Notes: a model not told the origin generated them from the sequence alone. A DNA stretch of 64,000 nucleotides from Macquaria australasica (GCA_005408345.1 SEMN01000017.1:558001-622000), one strand, 5' to 3'. Shown: positions 53,952 to 63,503, numbered from the stretch's first letter. Program-made: numbers and translations.

Positions 53952-54479
53952 CTGTAAGAGAAAGAATGCTCATTTTACCTACACATTAAGTGACTTTAAA
54001 ATAATTACAGGTATTTATTCAGTCAATTAATTTTAGCAAAAGAGATTTGATGTTGAAAACATTCATCGTACTTAAACTGAAAAGGAAACTTTAAAACGTC
54101 TTTTTTAATGTCCCCCATAACAAATGGTTTCGGTTGGACATCCACAGCTTGATTACAATCCAAAATTCACTTTGAATAATACCCTGTCCAATACTGTCCA
54201 ACTCAGGGATAAACAAACAAAGACAACATAATTTATCTCATTTCAATTGTGGGTAATCACCACCATCATTGTTCATCCCCTGCTAATACACTATTCCAGT
54301 ACCTGCTTTTTTGAAGGTGTCCTCGACTAAGCAATTTAAAGATGGAAACTGGGTGTTTTTACACACGTGCTCCTTTTATGTTTGTTGTTTTTTTATTCTA
54401 TTCTAGTAATACTTTACATATTGTCTTTTTAAGCCTTGCCAGTCACACTTTTATAATGCTGGTCTCCCGGAGCTCTGCA

Positions 54480-55110
54480 GGCAGTGTTTTCATACATATC
54501 GCGCCGATGTTGCGCCGTAAACACCGCTTGCAAATCTCAAAAACCCACTGTTACATGCGCAGACAATATAATTTACCTTTAGAGAAAAGGGGCAGACGTG
54601 CATCCACTTGCCTGTCTCATGTCGTTGATCTCTGCAGTACCATCTTGACAGCTTGTTCGGGGATTATACCGCTCCGAGTTACCGGATCCTCGCGTTTATG
54701 AAGCAGTGCGGCGTTAGCTAGCGTTACACTGGGGTTTAACGACACCGCTGACGTTCACGGAAAGCCACATAATCAAAACACCAGACACTGCAGCGACCTG
54801 TTGACGTGCATGCTAAGTTAGCAAGCAACGACTTTGCGCCTAGATGTGGGTCGTTGAGTTGCCCTCCGACGCTGTTTGTTAAACCCGAGCGCAAAGCCAA
54901 GCACTGGTTGGTCGTTTAAAATCGCCGATGCATCTTTGCATACACGTGTCGCTCTTAAACTACCGCGGTGTTTGCGTGGCTTTGTGACATCGAGAGTTAA
55001 AACGGCAAAAAAAGACCGTTTGGAGAAACCACTAGCTAGCAGCCTAGCAACAAAACAGTATGACGCAACCTTAGCCACACCCACTGTGGGGTCAGCCGTG
55101 CTCCGAGCCA
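54480..55110. promoter_or_regulatory. CpG-rich block, probable xxylt1 promoter and first exon
   Basis: CpG dinucleotides are far more frequent here than in the flanking AT-rich DNA (for example around 54500-54520, 54670-54770 and 54870-55020). Together with the acceptor at 53952-53953 facing it, this suggests the transcription start of the minus-strand xxylt1. No TATA box is evident. The segment 54701-54811 is duplicated in xxylt1 intron 1. The start site cannot be placed from sequence alone. Confidence 0.45.
54701..54811 (+). repeat. 111-bp direct duplicate, copy B (xxylt1 promoter region)
   Basis: This is the partner of 49026-49136. It sits inside the CpG-rich block proposed as the xxylt1 promoter or first exon, so this copy may be the source and the intronic one the derivative. 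The direction is inferred only from its more CpG-rich setting. Confidence 0.9.
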
Positions 55111-55445
55111 TGCTGCCTTCATGTACAGTTGGACAAAAGGGTCTCAGAAATATGAGAATATCACAATGAGACTTGCCTGTGAAGGAATTTTGTGTAGAAA
55201 TTGAATTTTCATATATTTATTTAAACCTAATTGTGTATGCCATCTGAAATTATTACTTTTAAAACAACTCAACCAAAGGACTAGTGGACTAGTGGAGCAG
55301 AGACTGGGTCAAATAGTCACTTAGGTTGTTTCTACACCAGCAATGATTCTATATAATGTTTACAACAATTAATCATATTCATATACTGCACATGATGCAC
55401 ATTTTCTCCTCTTTGTCCTGTTTCTGGAGCTTTATGTAAATATCA

Positions 55446-56091
55446 TAGGTGGAAGTAATTAAGTACATTTACTCAACTGCTGTACTTCAATACAGTTTGC
55501 GGTACTTTACTTGAGTATATCTATTTGATGCTACTTTATACTCTACTGCATTTCAGAGGAAAAATATTGTACTTTTTACTTCACTTATTTGACAGCTATA
55601 GTTACTACTCTCCAGATTAAGATTTTACTAGAGCTTGACCAATAAACAGGTCAGGCCGATATATCGGCTGGTACTAGTTTATTGAAGATATATCTGTATT
55701 GGTGTACATGTCTGCTGATAAGTAACAAGAAATTGTAGTACAGAAATGACGAACTAGGCTTAAGGAAAATATCCATCTTAGTATGTATCTCGGTCATGAT
55801 TCCTTAAAAAAAGAAAAAACACCACTCTAAGGGATTTGTATCAAGATTGTTTTTTATGTTTTGTGTTTATGTTAAATAAATAAATAAATAAATACTATCG
55901 GCTGATAATTGATTATCAGACGTTTTAAACCCACAAATATTTATATCGGTTTTGGCCTCAAAAATCTAGTATCGGTCAGGTTATGGATTTTACATATGAA
56001 GCACAAAATTAGCTTATAATGTATGGTATGATGAAATGATATTACTACTTTTACTTCGGTAAATGAACTCATTACTTCTTCCACCACTGGT
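55446..56091 (+). mobile_element. Outer hAT-type MITE with 8-bp target duplication
   Basis: The ends are TAGGTGGAAGTAATTAAG and, inverted, CCAGTGGTGGAAGAAGTAA. The flanks are AAATATCA at 55438-55445 and AAATATCA at 56092-56099, a perfect 8-bp duplication. The interior (GTACTTTACTTGAGTAT and so on) is the familiar AGTA-rich fish MITE. It is interrupted by the element at 55629-55985. Confidence 0.85.
55629..55985 (+). mobile_element. Inner hAT-type MITE nested in the outer one
   Basis: The element starts TAGAGCTTGACC and ends GGTCAGGTTATG, decayed inverted ends, and carries CCGATATATCGG inside. It is flanked by GATTTTAC at 55621-55628 and 55986-55993, a perfect 8-bp duplication. A short (AAAT)n run lies at 55873-55893. 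Confidence 0.85.
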
Positions 56092-56104
56092 AAATATCAA
56101 CCAA

Positions 56105-56612
56105 AGGCATGTCACTCTATCAGCACTGGGCAGCTTCTTCAGCGACCGGCTGCTCCACCCGCGGTGTCTGAAGGAGAGGTACCGTAGGTCCTTTCTGCCT
56201 GCTGCTGTCAGACTCTATAATCAGTACAACTCCCGGTAATCTACACTTGACTGTCAGTGTGCAGACTATTCGCTACTATACTTCATCTACTGCTGTGCAT
56301 TATCTTCATGCATATATTGTATTCATGATGTTATCTACTTCATATGTTGCTGTGAAATATTTTTCATGTACATGTATATTATATATGTGCAATATTTTTA
56401 TCTTATCTATTTGTTCATACTTACAACTGCACTCAGTCACTCTATTATTTTATTTCTGTCTATAATGTGTACAGGACTATTTTTCTATTTTTCTATTTAT
56501 TTTTATTGTATTTCTATATATGACACTTTTGCTGGCTGCTGTAACGCTGAAAATTTCCCCGCTGTGGGACAATAAAGGCTTATCTTATCTTATCTTATCT
56601 TATCTTATCTTG
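56105..56612 (+). mobile_element. LINE 3' end: last codons of ORF2-like protein plus UTR and TATCT tail
   Basis: The frame reads LSALGSFFSDRLLHPRCLKE and then RYRRSFLPAAVRLYNQYNSR with a stop at about 56237-56239. This is the typical C-terminus of fish L2/CR1-like non-LTR retrotransposons. An AT-rich 3' UTR follows with AATTTCCCCGCTGTGGGA-like sequence, AATAAAGGC and a (TATCT)n tail at 56581-56611. The copy is strongly 5'-truncated and has no reverse transcriptase domain. Confidence 0.8.
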
Positions 56613-56689
56613 CCCCACTTGAATTGTGTTTGCTGGGGTTATAACTGATAAATACGTGCTCACAAACTGCACGTGAAAGCAGCATCCCT

Positions 56690-56909
56690 GCCTCACGACG
56701 TCTTCGGCGGCGGCGGCATTGTTGCTCTCTGTCCGCGGCAGACGTTAACCACCGTCTATCCACAGGAAAGATGCTAGTTTTTGTACTCGCCTGATGTTGT
56801 TTTCCTCGTAAACGTTACCCAGCTCGTCTTTCTTTTTTTGTTTGTTGTTGTTTTAAATTCAGGCACGTTGCTAGCACAAAGCTAGCTGGCTTGATTAGCA
56901 CTCGCGACA
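56690..56909 (+). promoter_or_regulatory. srsf11: srsf11 CpG-rich promoter and 5' UTR
   Basis: A short CpG-dense segment with a CGG repeat (about 56706-56717) directly precedes the srsf11 start codon. The ATG has an A at -3. A pyrimidine-rich tract ending TTCAG at about 56858-56862 looks like a splice acceptor, so the 5' UTR may be split, but no matching donor is obvious. The promoter assignment is inferred from position and composition. Confidence 0.5.
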
Positions 56910-57031
56910 ATGAATTCCAACACGCACGTCATCCAGGTGACCAACGTCTCCCCGAGCACGACGTCCGAGCAGATGAGGACTCTGTTCGGGTTCCTGGGAA
57001 ACATAGAGGAGCTCAAACTGTTTCCACCTGA
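56910..57031 (+). CDS. srsf11: srsf11 coding exon 1: start and first half of RRM
   Basis: The ATG at 56910 opens MNSNTHVIQVTNVSPSTTSE, followed by QMRTLFGFLGNIEELKLFPP. VIQVTNVS is RNP2-like (strand beta-1 of the RRM) and QMRTLFGFLG is helix 1. The donor is GA|GTGAGT at 57031/57032, ending in phase 2; the split codon is completed by the first T of exon 2 to give Asp, as in human LFPPDDSPLPV. Confidence 0.95.
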
Positions 57032-57327
57032 GTGAGTATCCTGAGCTATTGATGGGTAAAACGGCGTCTTACCTAGCTAGCTTACGCGGCTCACGCTAGG
57101 CTCCTTTCGAGGCCTGTAGTGTCGAGTAGGCCTCGCCGCACTGCATGCTAACGCTAACGTTTGCCCGCGCCTCTAGTGAACGCAGCAGCACTGCCCCTGA
57201 ACGTTACCGCATGAGGGACATGTATCGATATTGATCTATTGGTGTGTGTGTGTGTGTGGGTTTTTTATGTGGGTGATTTTAGCATAGATTTAAATCCTCT
57301 TTTTCTCCACAGACTCCGGGATGTAAA

Positions 57328-57664
57328 ATTAGCACCGAAACCGTTAATCGGCTAATATTTCGACAGACAATTAATCGGCAACAAAAACACAAATAAAGCT
57401 GTGTAAGCACATCGTATTTGTTTGATGAATGACAGTTAACACCGTTATAATTGATTTTCAAAATTGACGGCAACTTGTCAATTAATTGACTAATTGTTTA
57501 AAGTATTAAACATTGGCCTGTGAAAGCTTTTTTGCCTTTTTTTCTGTTTCACATGACTGTAAATTGACTCATTTGTGCATTTCCTCTTTTTTTCTGATAT
57601 TTTATGGACTAAACAGTTAAGTAATTGTCAGATAAATCAATGTCAATAAACAGTTGAAGCCCTA
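57328..57664 (+). mobile_element. hAT-like MITE in srsf11 intron 1
   Basis: This copy belongs to the same family as 1054-1893: the left part holds CCGTTAATCGGCTAAT and the right part GTTGAAGCCCTA. It is flanked by GATGTAAA (57320-57327) and GATGTAAC (57665-57672), an 8-bp target duplication with one change, as expected for hAT elements. Confidence 0.7.
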
Positions 57665-58206
57665 GATGTAACGGCTACAGCATTTTCTTAATGTAGTAAA
57701 TGCTGATTTGAACTGGGGGGGTAAAACGAACTTAACATTAATATTGTTATGCCACCATACCCATCCCACTTGGGATACTAATGGACTACTGCAATACATA
57801 CTTAACAGTATTTTAACATTGACTATAGTAGGAAATAATTGTTCTCTGCTTTGTATTTTCCTCTATCGATTTACACCTGGCTTCTCCGCAGGTAGGACAA
57901 GTCAAGGACTCGAACAACAACATAGTAACAATTTAAACATAATTTCACTCACAGGAAACCAGTGTGGAAAAGGATAAAGGTTTAAAGCGTTAGTGATCTT
58001 TGATTCTCAACAGATTGTCAATGAGAACGCTATAAATAAATAAGATACCTTGTTGGTCTAAGCAGAGGATGTAGAGATCAGTGAGTGGACGAGCCCATGA
58101 TCCATTAACTTAATTGTCCCTGGGGACACACTCAGTCAGTTTGAAGAAGGCATGTTGGGTCTCCTTGTTTGTATTCTTTGCACAACATATCTGTATTTTT
58201 TTCCAG

Positions 58207-58340
58207 TGACTCTCCCTTGCCTGTGACTTCACGTGTGTGTTTTGTAAAGTTCCTTGAGTCTGAGTCGGTGGGAGTTTCCCAACACCTGACGAACACCGTC
58301 TTCGTGGACAGAGCCTTGATCGTGGTCCCCTTTGCTGAAG
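58207..58340 (+). CDS. srsf11: srsf11 coding exon 2: second half of RRM
   Basis: The exon lies between acceptor TTTTTTCCAG|T (58206/58207) and donor GAAG|GTGGGT (58340/58341). It encodes DSPLPVTSRVCFVKFLESES, then VGVSQHLTNTVFVDRALIVV and PFAE. RVCFVKF is the RNP1-like strand and QHLTNTVFVDRALIVVP completes the fold. It ends in phase 1; intron 2 that follows holds the candidate poison exon. Confidence 0.96.
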
Positions 58341-58907
58341 GTGGGTGTCTGTGTTATTCCTGTCTCACTCACGTGGCTATCTCTGAACAAACATCACAAT
58401 GTGTACGTTGTTTTAATAGAATTGCAAACGCTACCTGAGCCATTATGAGTTTTTTTTCTGACCAAGCAAAAATAGCTATGCTTTTCAGTGCTTGGCATTT
58501 CTAGGTATGTAAAAGGGAAATGTACATTTGTGTCCATGTCTTACAATCTAGCTGTAAACTTCTCTCTCTGTTATTTGTGTTGTGGTTTTCATAGTGGACA
58601 AGTCATTTGCAGAGAGCCCCTTCCTTGCTGGCTGAAAGTGGTCCTCTGCTGCCATCAGGAGATTAGAAAAAATAATGGCACCAGGCTCGCAAGCCCCCTT
58701 CTCTCTTGTTCTGCAGTAAAATATTAACTCTTTATTTTTTTCTCTCTGTTCAAGGCATCTTTTCTTTAAAAAATTAGCCACACACCTCTTAAGCAAAATG
58801 AGGGGGTGGGGGAGAGGGTACAGGGCAATCTCAATTTCTCACATGTTCAAAGGATTTTAATATTTTTCTAAATAAAATGTATGTCGATTAGTAGGCATGC
58901 ACCAAAC

Positions 58908-59706
58908 TAGGGATGCCCCGAGCAGATCTGCTGGATTGGTATTGAGGCCGATCAAGACATTTTTTAATTAATTGGTATCGACTTTAAGCTTGAACCACTG
59001 CTGATCCTCTGTTTATATTTTAACCTTTTGCACTCTGGGTACGGCAGTTATCAGTATGTCCCATTGTGCTTGAACCAATAAACGTCAACAATGAGGAGTT
59101 TCAGTTCATGATATCCACGCTGACGGCATGCGAGAGAAGGCCACTTTAGGTTTTAAAAAGACAGTTGCTTCGCCTCTATAATGAGCAACATTTTGCAGGT
59201 TTTATACACATCTAAAAGATCTGTAGTTGAATACTCCGTTTGAACTTGGGTATACCGTATAATTTATGCTGTGTAGTATAAATATAGTTGATTTGCTGCC
59301 ACAGCAGATCCACACTGATGTTCCTTTGTCCATTGATATTATGTGCAACACTGTAGGAAACCATTAAAGACCCTGCATGTGCACACTGCTGGAGTTTTCA
59401 GTTACTGGCTGATTAGACCTATTTTTAGGTTCAAGTTGGGCGGCGCTATGGTGGGACTTTGCTTACTCCAGGTGTAAGTTGCCCTGCCCTAACAGGTGCC
59501 ACAAAACTTAGCAATAGGGTGAGGGAGATGTCAATCAAGCACAGTCTTGCAGGTCCACACAGTCCGGAGGAGAGGTCTAATCAGCCAAATAACTGGGATA
59601 ACTGCACTACAAAGGAAAATATAAATACTGGATCGGGACTTGGTATTGGTAGAATTCTAATATTAAATGACCGAGATTGGGGGGGAAAATGTTCGGGACA
59701 TCCCTA
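58908..59706 (+). mobile_element. hAT-type MITE in srsf11 intron 2
   Basis: The left end TAGGGATGCCCCGA and the inverted right end TAGGGATGTCCCGA match over 14 bp with one change. The flanks CACCAAAC (58900-58907) and CACCAAGC (59707-59714) form an 8-bp duplication with one change. The interior is non-coding. Confidence 0.85.
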
Positions 59707-60199
59707 CACCAAGCACAAAGCATGCAGGATAGAGGAACTAATCAGCTGTGCATGCTAGAATAGATTTTGAAGGTGTGTGCCATCATCTACGGTTACTTTC
59801 AGCAGATGTGGTGGAAGTCAATTGGCACATAATTTGGTTATTAATTATGATAAGCACACAAACTGCCTTTGGCATATACTTGCTTCATGTCCAAAGCCTT
59901 GTATTATTTTACACTGTGCATCTGTATTTCCAAATTTTTACTAACACACAAGAGATAAAAGTAGTTTTAAGCCTCTGCTTGATGTTGCAGTAAGAATGCA
60001 TTTTTTTATTGACCCTCTCCACACATGACTCTGAAAGAGTTGAGTGACTCTCACGTTTAACAGTGGTGTTTCTTTTGTTGTTGTGTTTTACAGTTCTTTT
60101 TCCTGGTTCAGCCAGCCCTATATACCAGGCCCTGCTGAAAATGCCACCAACAGTTTTGTCTTCTGCAGCCTTATCCTGTTTCTCAAGTGTCCTTTCTGT

Positions 60200-60256
60200 T
60201 GTGTGCGTGTGTGTGTGTGCGCGTGTGTGTCTGTCTCTCTCTCTCTCTCTCCCCCC
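60200..60256. repeat. (GT)n(CT)n compound microsatellite
   Basis: GT units with GCGC interruptions run into CT units and a C-run, inside srsf11 intron 2. Confidence 0.95.
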
Positions 60257-60717
60257 TGTTTTAAAATGTCAAATGTCAGATTAAAAAATAGCCTGTTTTC
60301 AGATTGCACAACCATGGATGATCATCCCCATAAGATTTTCCCTTTGATTTTACTGTTTGGTTTTTCTTCAGCTTTGGGCACATTTTTCATGATTTTATCA
60401 CAGCTTTTGCTGGCAGTAGCCCTTAACTGTTTAGTGCAGTTTGTTTGACATTGTTTAGTGTTTTTAGTGACATGCTGTTGGCTAAAACCTAGCAGTACCG
60501 TAGCTTCTTAGCAGTACTTTATCTGGTTGCCAAGTAAGTTTTGTTGTGGTGGGATTGTACAAAGTAACCATCAACAAAAGCCCAGAAAAGGTAATATGAC
60601 TGAACCTTTTCTGTTGTTGTATTGGTAATGGTAAGTGATGTTGAAATGTACCCTTGTGTCTACACCCAAATCATGAACTTTGTTTTCTGTATCTCAATGT
60701 TTTTGTGTGCTTTATAG

Positions 60718-60837
60718 CGAAGCAGCCGGCGCGAGTCGCTTGTTCATAAAACATCTAATGAAAGTTGAGAGCACATCCCACGGGACAACTGGCTGTGCTT
60801 GCTTACGTTTGGTTCATGACTTAAAAAACAAGTACAG
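60718..60837 (+). other. srsf11: Candidate srsf11 poison exon in intron 2
   Basis: An exon-like island of 120 bp, relatively rich in GC, lies in AT-rich intron 2. It has an acceptor TGCTTTATAG|CG (60717/60718) and a donor TACAG|GTGATA (60837/60838). Joined to exon 2 in phase 1 it reads GAKQPARVACS and then meets TAA at 60747-60749. Inclusion would therefore truncate the protein just after the RRM and should trigger nonsense-mediated decay. SR-protein genes are well known for highly conserved poison exons that control their own level, and I recall that an ultraconserved element overlaps human SFRS11. Whether this island corresponds to it is inference. Confidence 0.5.
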
Positions 60838-61105
60838 GTGATAAAATCTTGGCAGTGTTGACCACAGTGTGTATTGTGACTTTTAAATTCATAGCTGCTA
60901 ATCCTACAATCATACTTTCACAAAAAAAAAGTCAGGGATCAAGATTTACAGACAAGACAAAAAGTGGATTTTTTTTATTATTATTATTATTATTTTTTTT
61001 TTACTACAGAGTAGTTAGACTGAGGTGGCTTGTCTGCAAGTCTTGTCTGAGTGTTTGTCGATGTTTGCTTGGAGCGTGTACTGAAATGATGTTGTTCTTC
61101 TCCAG

Positions 61106-61209
61106 GAGTCATTCCTGATGAATCTAAAGCTATGTCGCTGCTGGCTCCAGCCAATGCCGTGGCAGGAATGATGCCCGGGGGAGGCCTTCTTCCAACACCC
61201 AATCCTCTG
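61106..61209 (+). CDS. srsf11: srsf11 coding exon 3
   Basis: The exon lies between acceptor CTCCAG|GA and donor CTG|GTGAGT, entering in phase 1 and leaving in phase 0. It encodes GVIPDESKAMSLLAPANAVA followed by GMMPGGGLLPTPNPL. This stretch after the RRM is nearly the same as in human SRSF11 and is the strongest evidence separating it from SREK1. Confidence 0.96.
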
Positions 61210-61343
61210 GTGAGTGAGTTTTAACATCAAGTTTGTCTTTAAAAGCTTACGTTGTGTTCATTTTGGGTTTCTCTTTTCTATTACTATACGAGTGCCTTTT
61301 GATCTTAAACATAACAAATTTTAAGCCAAATCATAGTTTACGT

Positions 61344-61345
61344 AT

Positions 61346-61371
<26 letters not shown>
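61344..61371. repeat. (TA)n microsatellite
   Basis: About fourteen AT units in srsf11 intron 3. A T-run with (ATT)n is at 60970-61002 in intron 2. Confidence 0.95.
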
Positions 61372-61376
<5 letters not shown>

Positions 61377-61902
61377 TTATTTACACTTGCTTTACTCCTC
61401 ACGATTTTCCAAAACATGCCATATGTTTTTAGATTCCTACCCTCCAGGCAGCACTGTGAATATCAGCCATGTTTATCAAAGTTATCAAGCGCCTGTAAAC
61501 TGTAATTACAAGTTGAAGAAGGTAAATGGACACTAGATGTAGAAGGAAATTGGGAAAATGCCACACAATTGTTTATATTGTTTCCGTGTAAAAATCAACA
61601 GGAATGTAAAATGCAGAGAGAGATCTTTGAAAATGGCATACCATTCAGTGTTGCAGTCCTTTGAGATAAATTCCCCTTATTGCACTCAATGCATGCATGT
61701 TTTCTTTTGTACTATGGGTGGCCTTTGTGTGAATGGATCCCATTGTATATTAATTGATAGTGTTTTAAGCCTGTTTTGCTAGGACTACCATAAATTGCAA
61801 TCAGAACTGAAAGCAGAGTTTTTCATTTAGTAACACCGATGTAAATAGGCATGTTTATTTAGCTCTGCAGACCATCTTGAGTGTTTGTGTCCGTTATTTC
61901 AG

Positions 61903-61992
61903 ATGGGAGGGACGCCATTCGGAGGTCTTGGAGCTCCCAACATGGAGCAAATGGCTGCCATGGGAATGCCGGGACCTAACATGAACCCCCAG
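61903..61992 (+). CDS. srsf11: srsf11 coding exon 4: Met-rich linker, GC donor
   Basis: This 90-bp exon (phase 0 at both ends) follows acceptor TTATTTCAG and encodes MGGTPFGGLGAPNMEQMAAM then GMPGPNMNPQ. The donor is CAG|GCGAGC, a GC instead of a GT. Reading on without splicing meets TGA after three codons, and homology (human ...NLNSQ then SLAAD) places the junction exactly here. The fish linker has many methionines where human has Leu and Ala. Confidence 0.9.
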
Positions 61993-62082
61993 GCGAGCAC
62001 TTGATCTGTCAAATTCATAGTCGCAGTACGATAAAACAAAATTTTCTTTCTCACAGTAATCTCCTCCTCGTATCTTTTTCAG

Positions 62083-62129
62083 GCTCTTTCTGCAGACTTC
62101 CTGAAGCTCATGCAGTCCATGGACCCCAA
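62083..62129 (+). CDS. srsf11: srsf11 coding exon 5 (47 bp)
   Basis: This short exon lies between acceptor CTTTTTCAG|GCT and donor CCCAA|GTAAGA, from phase 0 to phase 2. It encodes ALSADFLKLMQSMDPK with the last codon completed by the next exon. It matches human SLAADQLLKLMSTVDPK. A second AG (CTTTCTCACAG at 62056) lies 26 bases upstream; using it would put an in-frame TAA at the start of the exon, so the downstream AG is chosen. Confidence 0.93.
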
Positions 62130-62223
62130 GTAAGAAACTATACACGCTATCATCCGCAGTATGCAATCCAGCGAGGCTACATATTATTTTGAGAAAAATC
62201 TAAATAATTGATGGCACTTGCAG

Positions 62224-62357
62224 ATTGAATCCATTAGCGGCCGGACTGAACTTGAATCCAGGGCTGAAGACTGATGCCTCCAACAAGGAGATTGAAGAGG
62301 CCATGAAGAGAGTCCGAGAGGCCCAGTCCCTCATTTCTGCAGCCATTGAACCAGGAA
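62224..62357 (+). CDS. srsf11: srsf11 coding exon 6: conserved charged helix
   Basis: The exon lies between acceptor ACTTGCAG|A and donor GGAA|GTGAGT, from phase 2 to phase 1. It encodes LNPLAAGLNLNPGLKTDASN followed by KEIEEAMKRVREAQSLISAA and IEPG. The KEIEEAMKRVREAQSLISAAIEP helix is shared by SRSF11 and SREK1 and is one of the best-conserved parts of the family outside the RRM. Confidence 0.96.
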
Positions 62358-62826
62358 GTGAGTGCTCTGTTTCCTCAAGTCCCCTTCATCAATTCTTCTT
62401 TAGGATTCTTCACTTTAATGTAGACTACTTGTTTTATTTAGCAGATTATAGTACATTATAACGAGTGAAAACGCCTGTTTAATTAAACAGTGCTGGAATT
62501 TAGTTCAGTCAGCTGGGGTATAATTGTTGCATTAAGTCTCTACTACCTGGTAGGTATTTAAAGTCATTATGAAACGGCATTTCGAGAGTATCTAGCTTCC
62601 GTATCGTGATGTATTTTTGAGTAAAACAGGATAGGCAGGCGGACATAACGTTCGAACGTAGAAAAGTGGGCGTGACACACCGACGTACCATGCTGTTGCT
62701 AGCTAGCGAACTAATGAATCTCATCTCGGTGCTGCTAAAAGTTGACGATTGATTGATGGGTGGATGTCATATTTTGTTTTACAGGAAAAGGATTTACAGG
62801 ATTTAACTTTGTCATTGTTTTTGCAG

Positions 62827-62908
62827 ATAAGAAAGATGACAAGCGCAAACATTCCCGCTCCCGTTCACGGTCACGGCGCAGGCGCTCCAGATCTCGCTCA
62901 AGACACAG
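62827..62908 (+). CDS. srsf11: srsf11 coding exon 7: start of RS domain
   Basis: The exon lies between acceptor TTTTTGCAG|AT and donor ACACAG|GTAAAG, from phase 1 to phase 2. It encodes NKKDDKRKHSRSRSRSRRRR then SRSRSRH. This begins the arginine/serine domain used for protein contacts in the spliceosome and for phosphorylation by SR kinases. Confidence 0.95.
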
Positions 62909-63055
62909 GTAAAGACACCAAATTCTGTCTCTGGACTGGCATTATCAGATGTGAACAAAATAATGGGCTGTGGTGTCCACACACAAATCATGAACAGTAT
63001 ATTTAATTTCTGGCAATAATATGTCTTAAAATGTGCCACTTCTTCATTTTGGCAG

Positions 63056-63169
63056 ACGTTCGAAGAGCCGGTCTCGCCGGAGATCCCATTCAAGGAGCAG
63101 GAGGAGGTCCAAGAGTCCACGGAGGAGGAGGTCCCACTCCCGTGATAGAAGCCGCCGCAGTAGATCTAG
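63056..63169 (+). CDS. srsf11: srsf11 coding exon 8: RS domain
   Basis: The exon lies between acceptor TTTTGGCAG|A and donor CTAG|GTCAGT, phase 2 at both ends. It encodes RRSKSRSRRRSHSRSRRRSK followed by SPRRRRSHSRDRSRRSRS. The codons for the RS repeats are mostly AGG, CGC and TCC, and the exon is purine-rich, which fits a self-reinforcing enhancer content. Matches human SRSRRRSKSPRRRRSHSRE. Confidence 0.95.
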
Positions 63170-63503
63170 GTCAGTATCTCCACTATTGGACCAAAATAAC
63201 AGCCTTTTTTTCCTTTTTATTTTTATTGACATGTTAACCACTACTGCAGAAATTGATCTGTAGTTGTAATCATGATTTTAATTTTTTAAACCTGGCACTT
63301 TCTGAATACACAATACTTTGCAAAAACTTGCAAGAGCTGACAATACATCCAGTTCTGTACCGTTGGCACTGAAAAGCTCCACTTTTGAGACTGAATGCCT
63401 TGCTCAGTGGCACTGTGAGAGGAGGGTAAAGCAAAGTCTGTCCTGTTTCCTGCAATGTGCTGCGGTTTGCTAATGTTGTTGACCTTGCTTGTGTCTTGAT
63501 CAG

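Larger units (their letters stand above)
58341..61105 (+). other. srsf11: srsf11 intron 2 (2.8 kb)
   Basis: This is the longest srsf11 intron in the window. It contains the hAT MITE (58908-59706), the GT/CT microsatellite, the candidate poison exon (60718-60837) and a T-rich run before exon 3. Confidence 0.85.

Noticed and set aside
54818..55169. Two overlapping 97-codon frames on opposite strands in the CpG-rich block
   Set aside because: Open frames arise easily in CpG-rich DNA because stops are rare. Neither has recognisable motifs or splice partners, and the position fits a promoter or 5' UTR.
57889..57897. CAG|GTAGG resembling a recursive splice site in srsf11 intron 1
   Set aside because: Recursive splicing is known for very long introns; this one is 1.2 kb and the pyrimidine tract is weak.
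60094..60200. Possible cassette exon in srsf11 intron 2 after GTTTTACAG, reading VLFPGSASPIYQALLKMPPT
   Set aside because: The acceptor is good and the phase fits exon 2, but no donor exists before the GT microsatellite and the peptide has no counterpart in SRSF11 that I know.
62051..62056. Alternative AG (TCTCACAG) upstream of srsf11 exon 5
   Set aside because: Use of it would place TAA at the first codon after the junction; the downstream AG restores the conserved frame.
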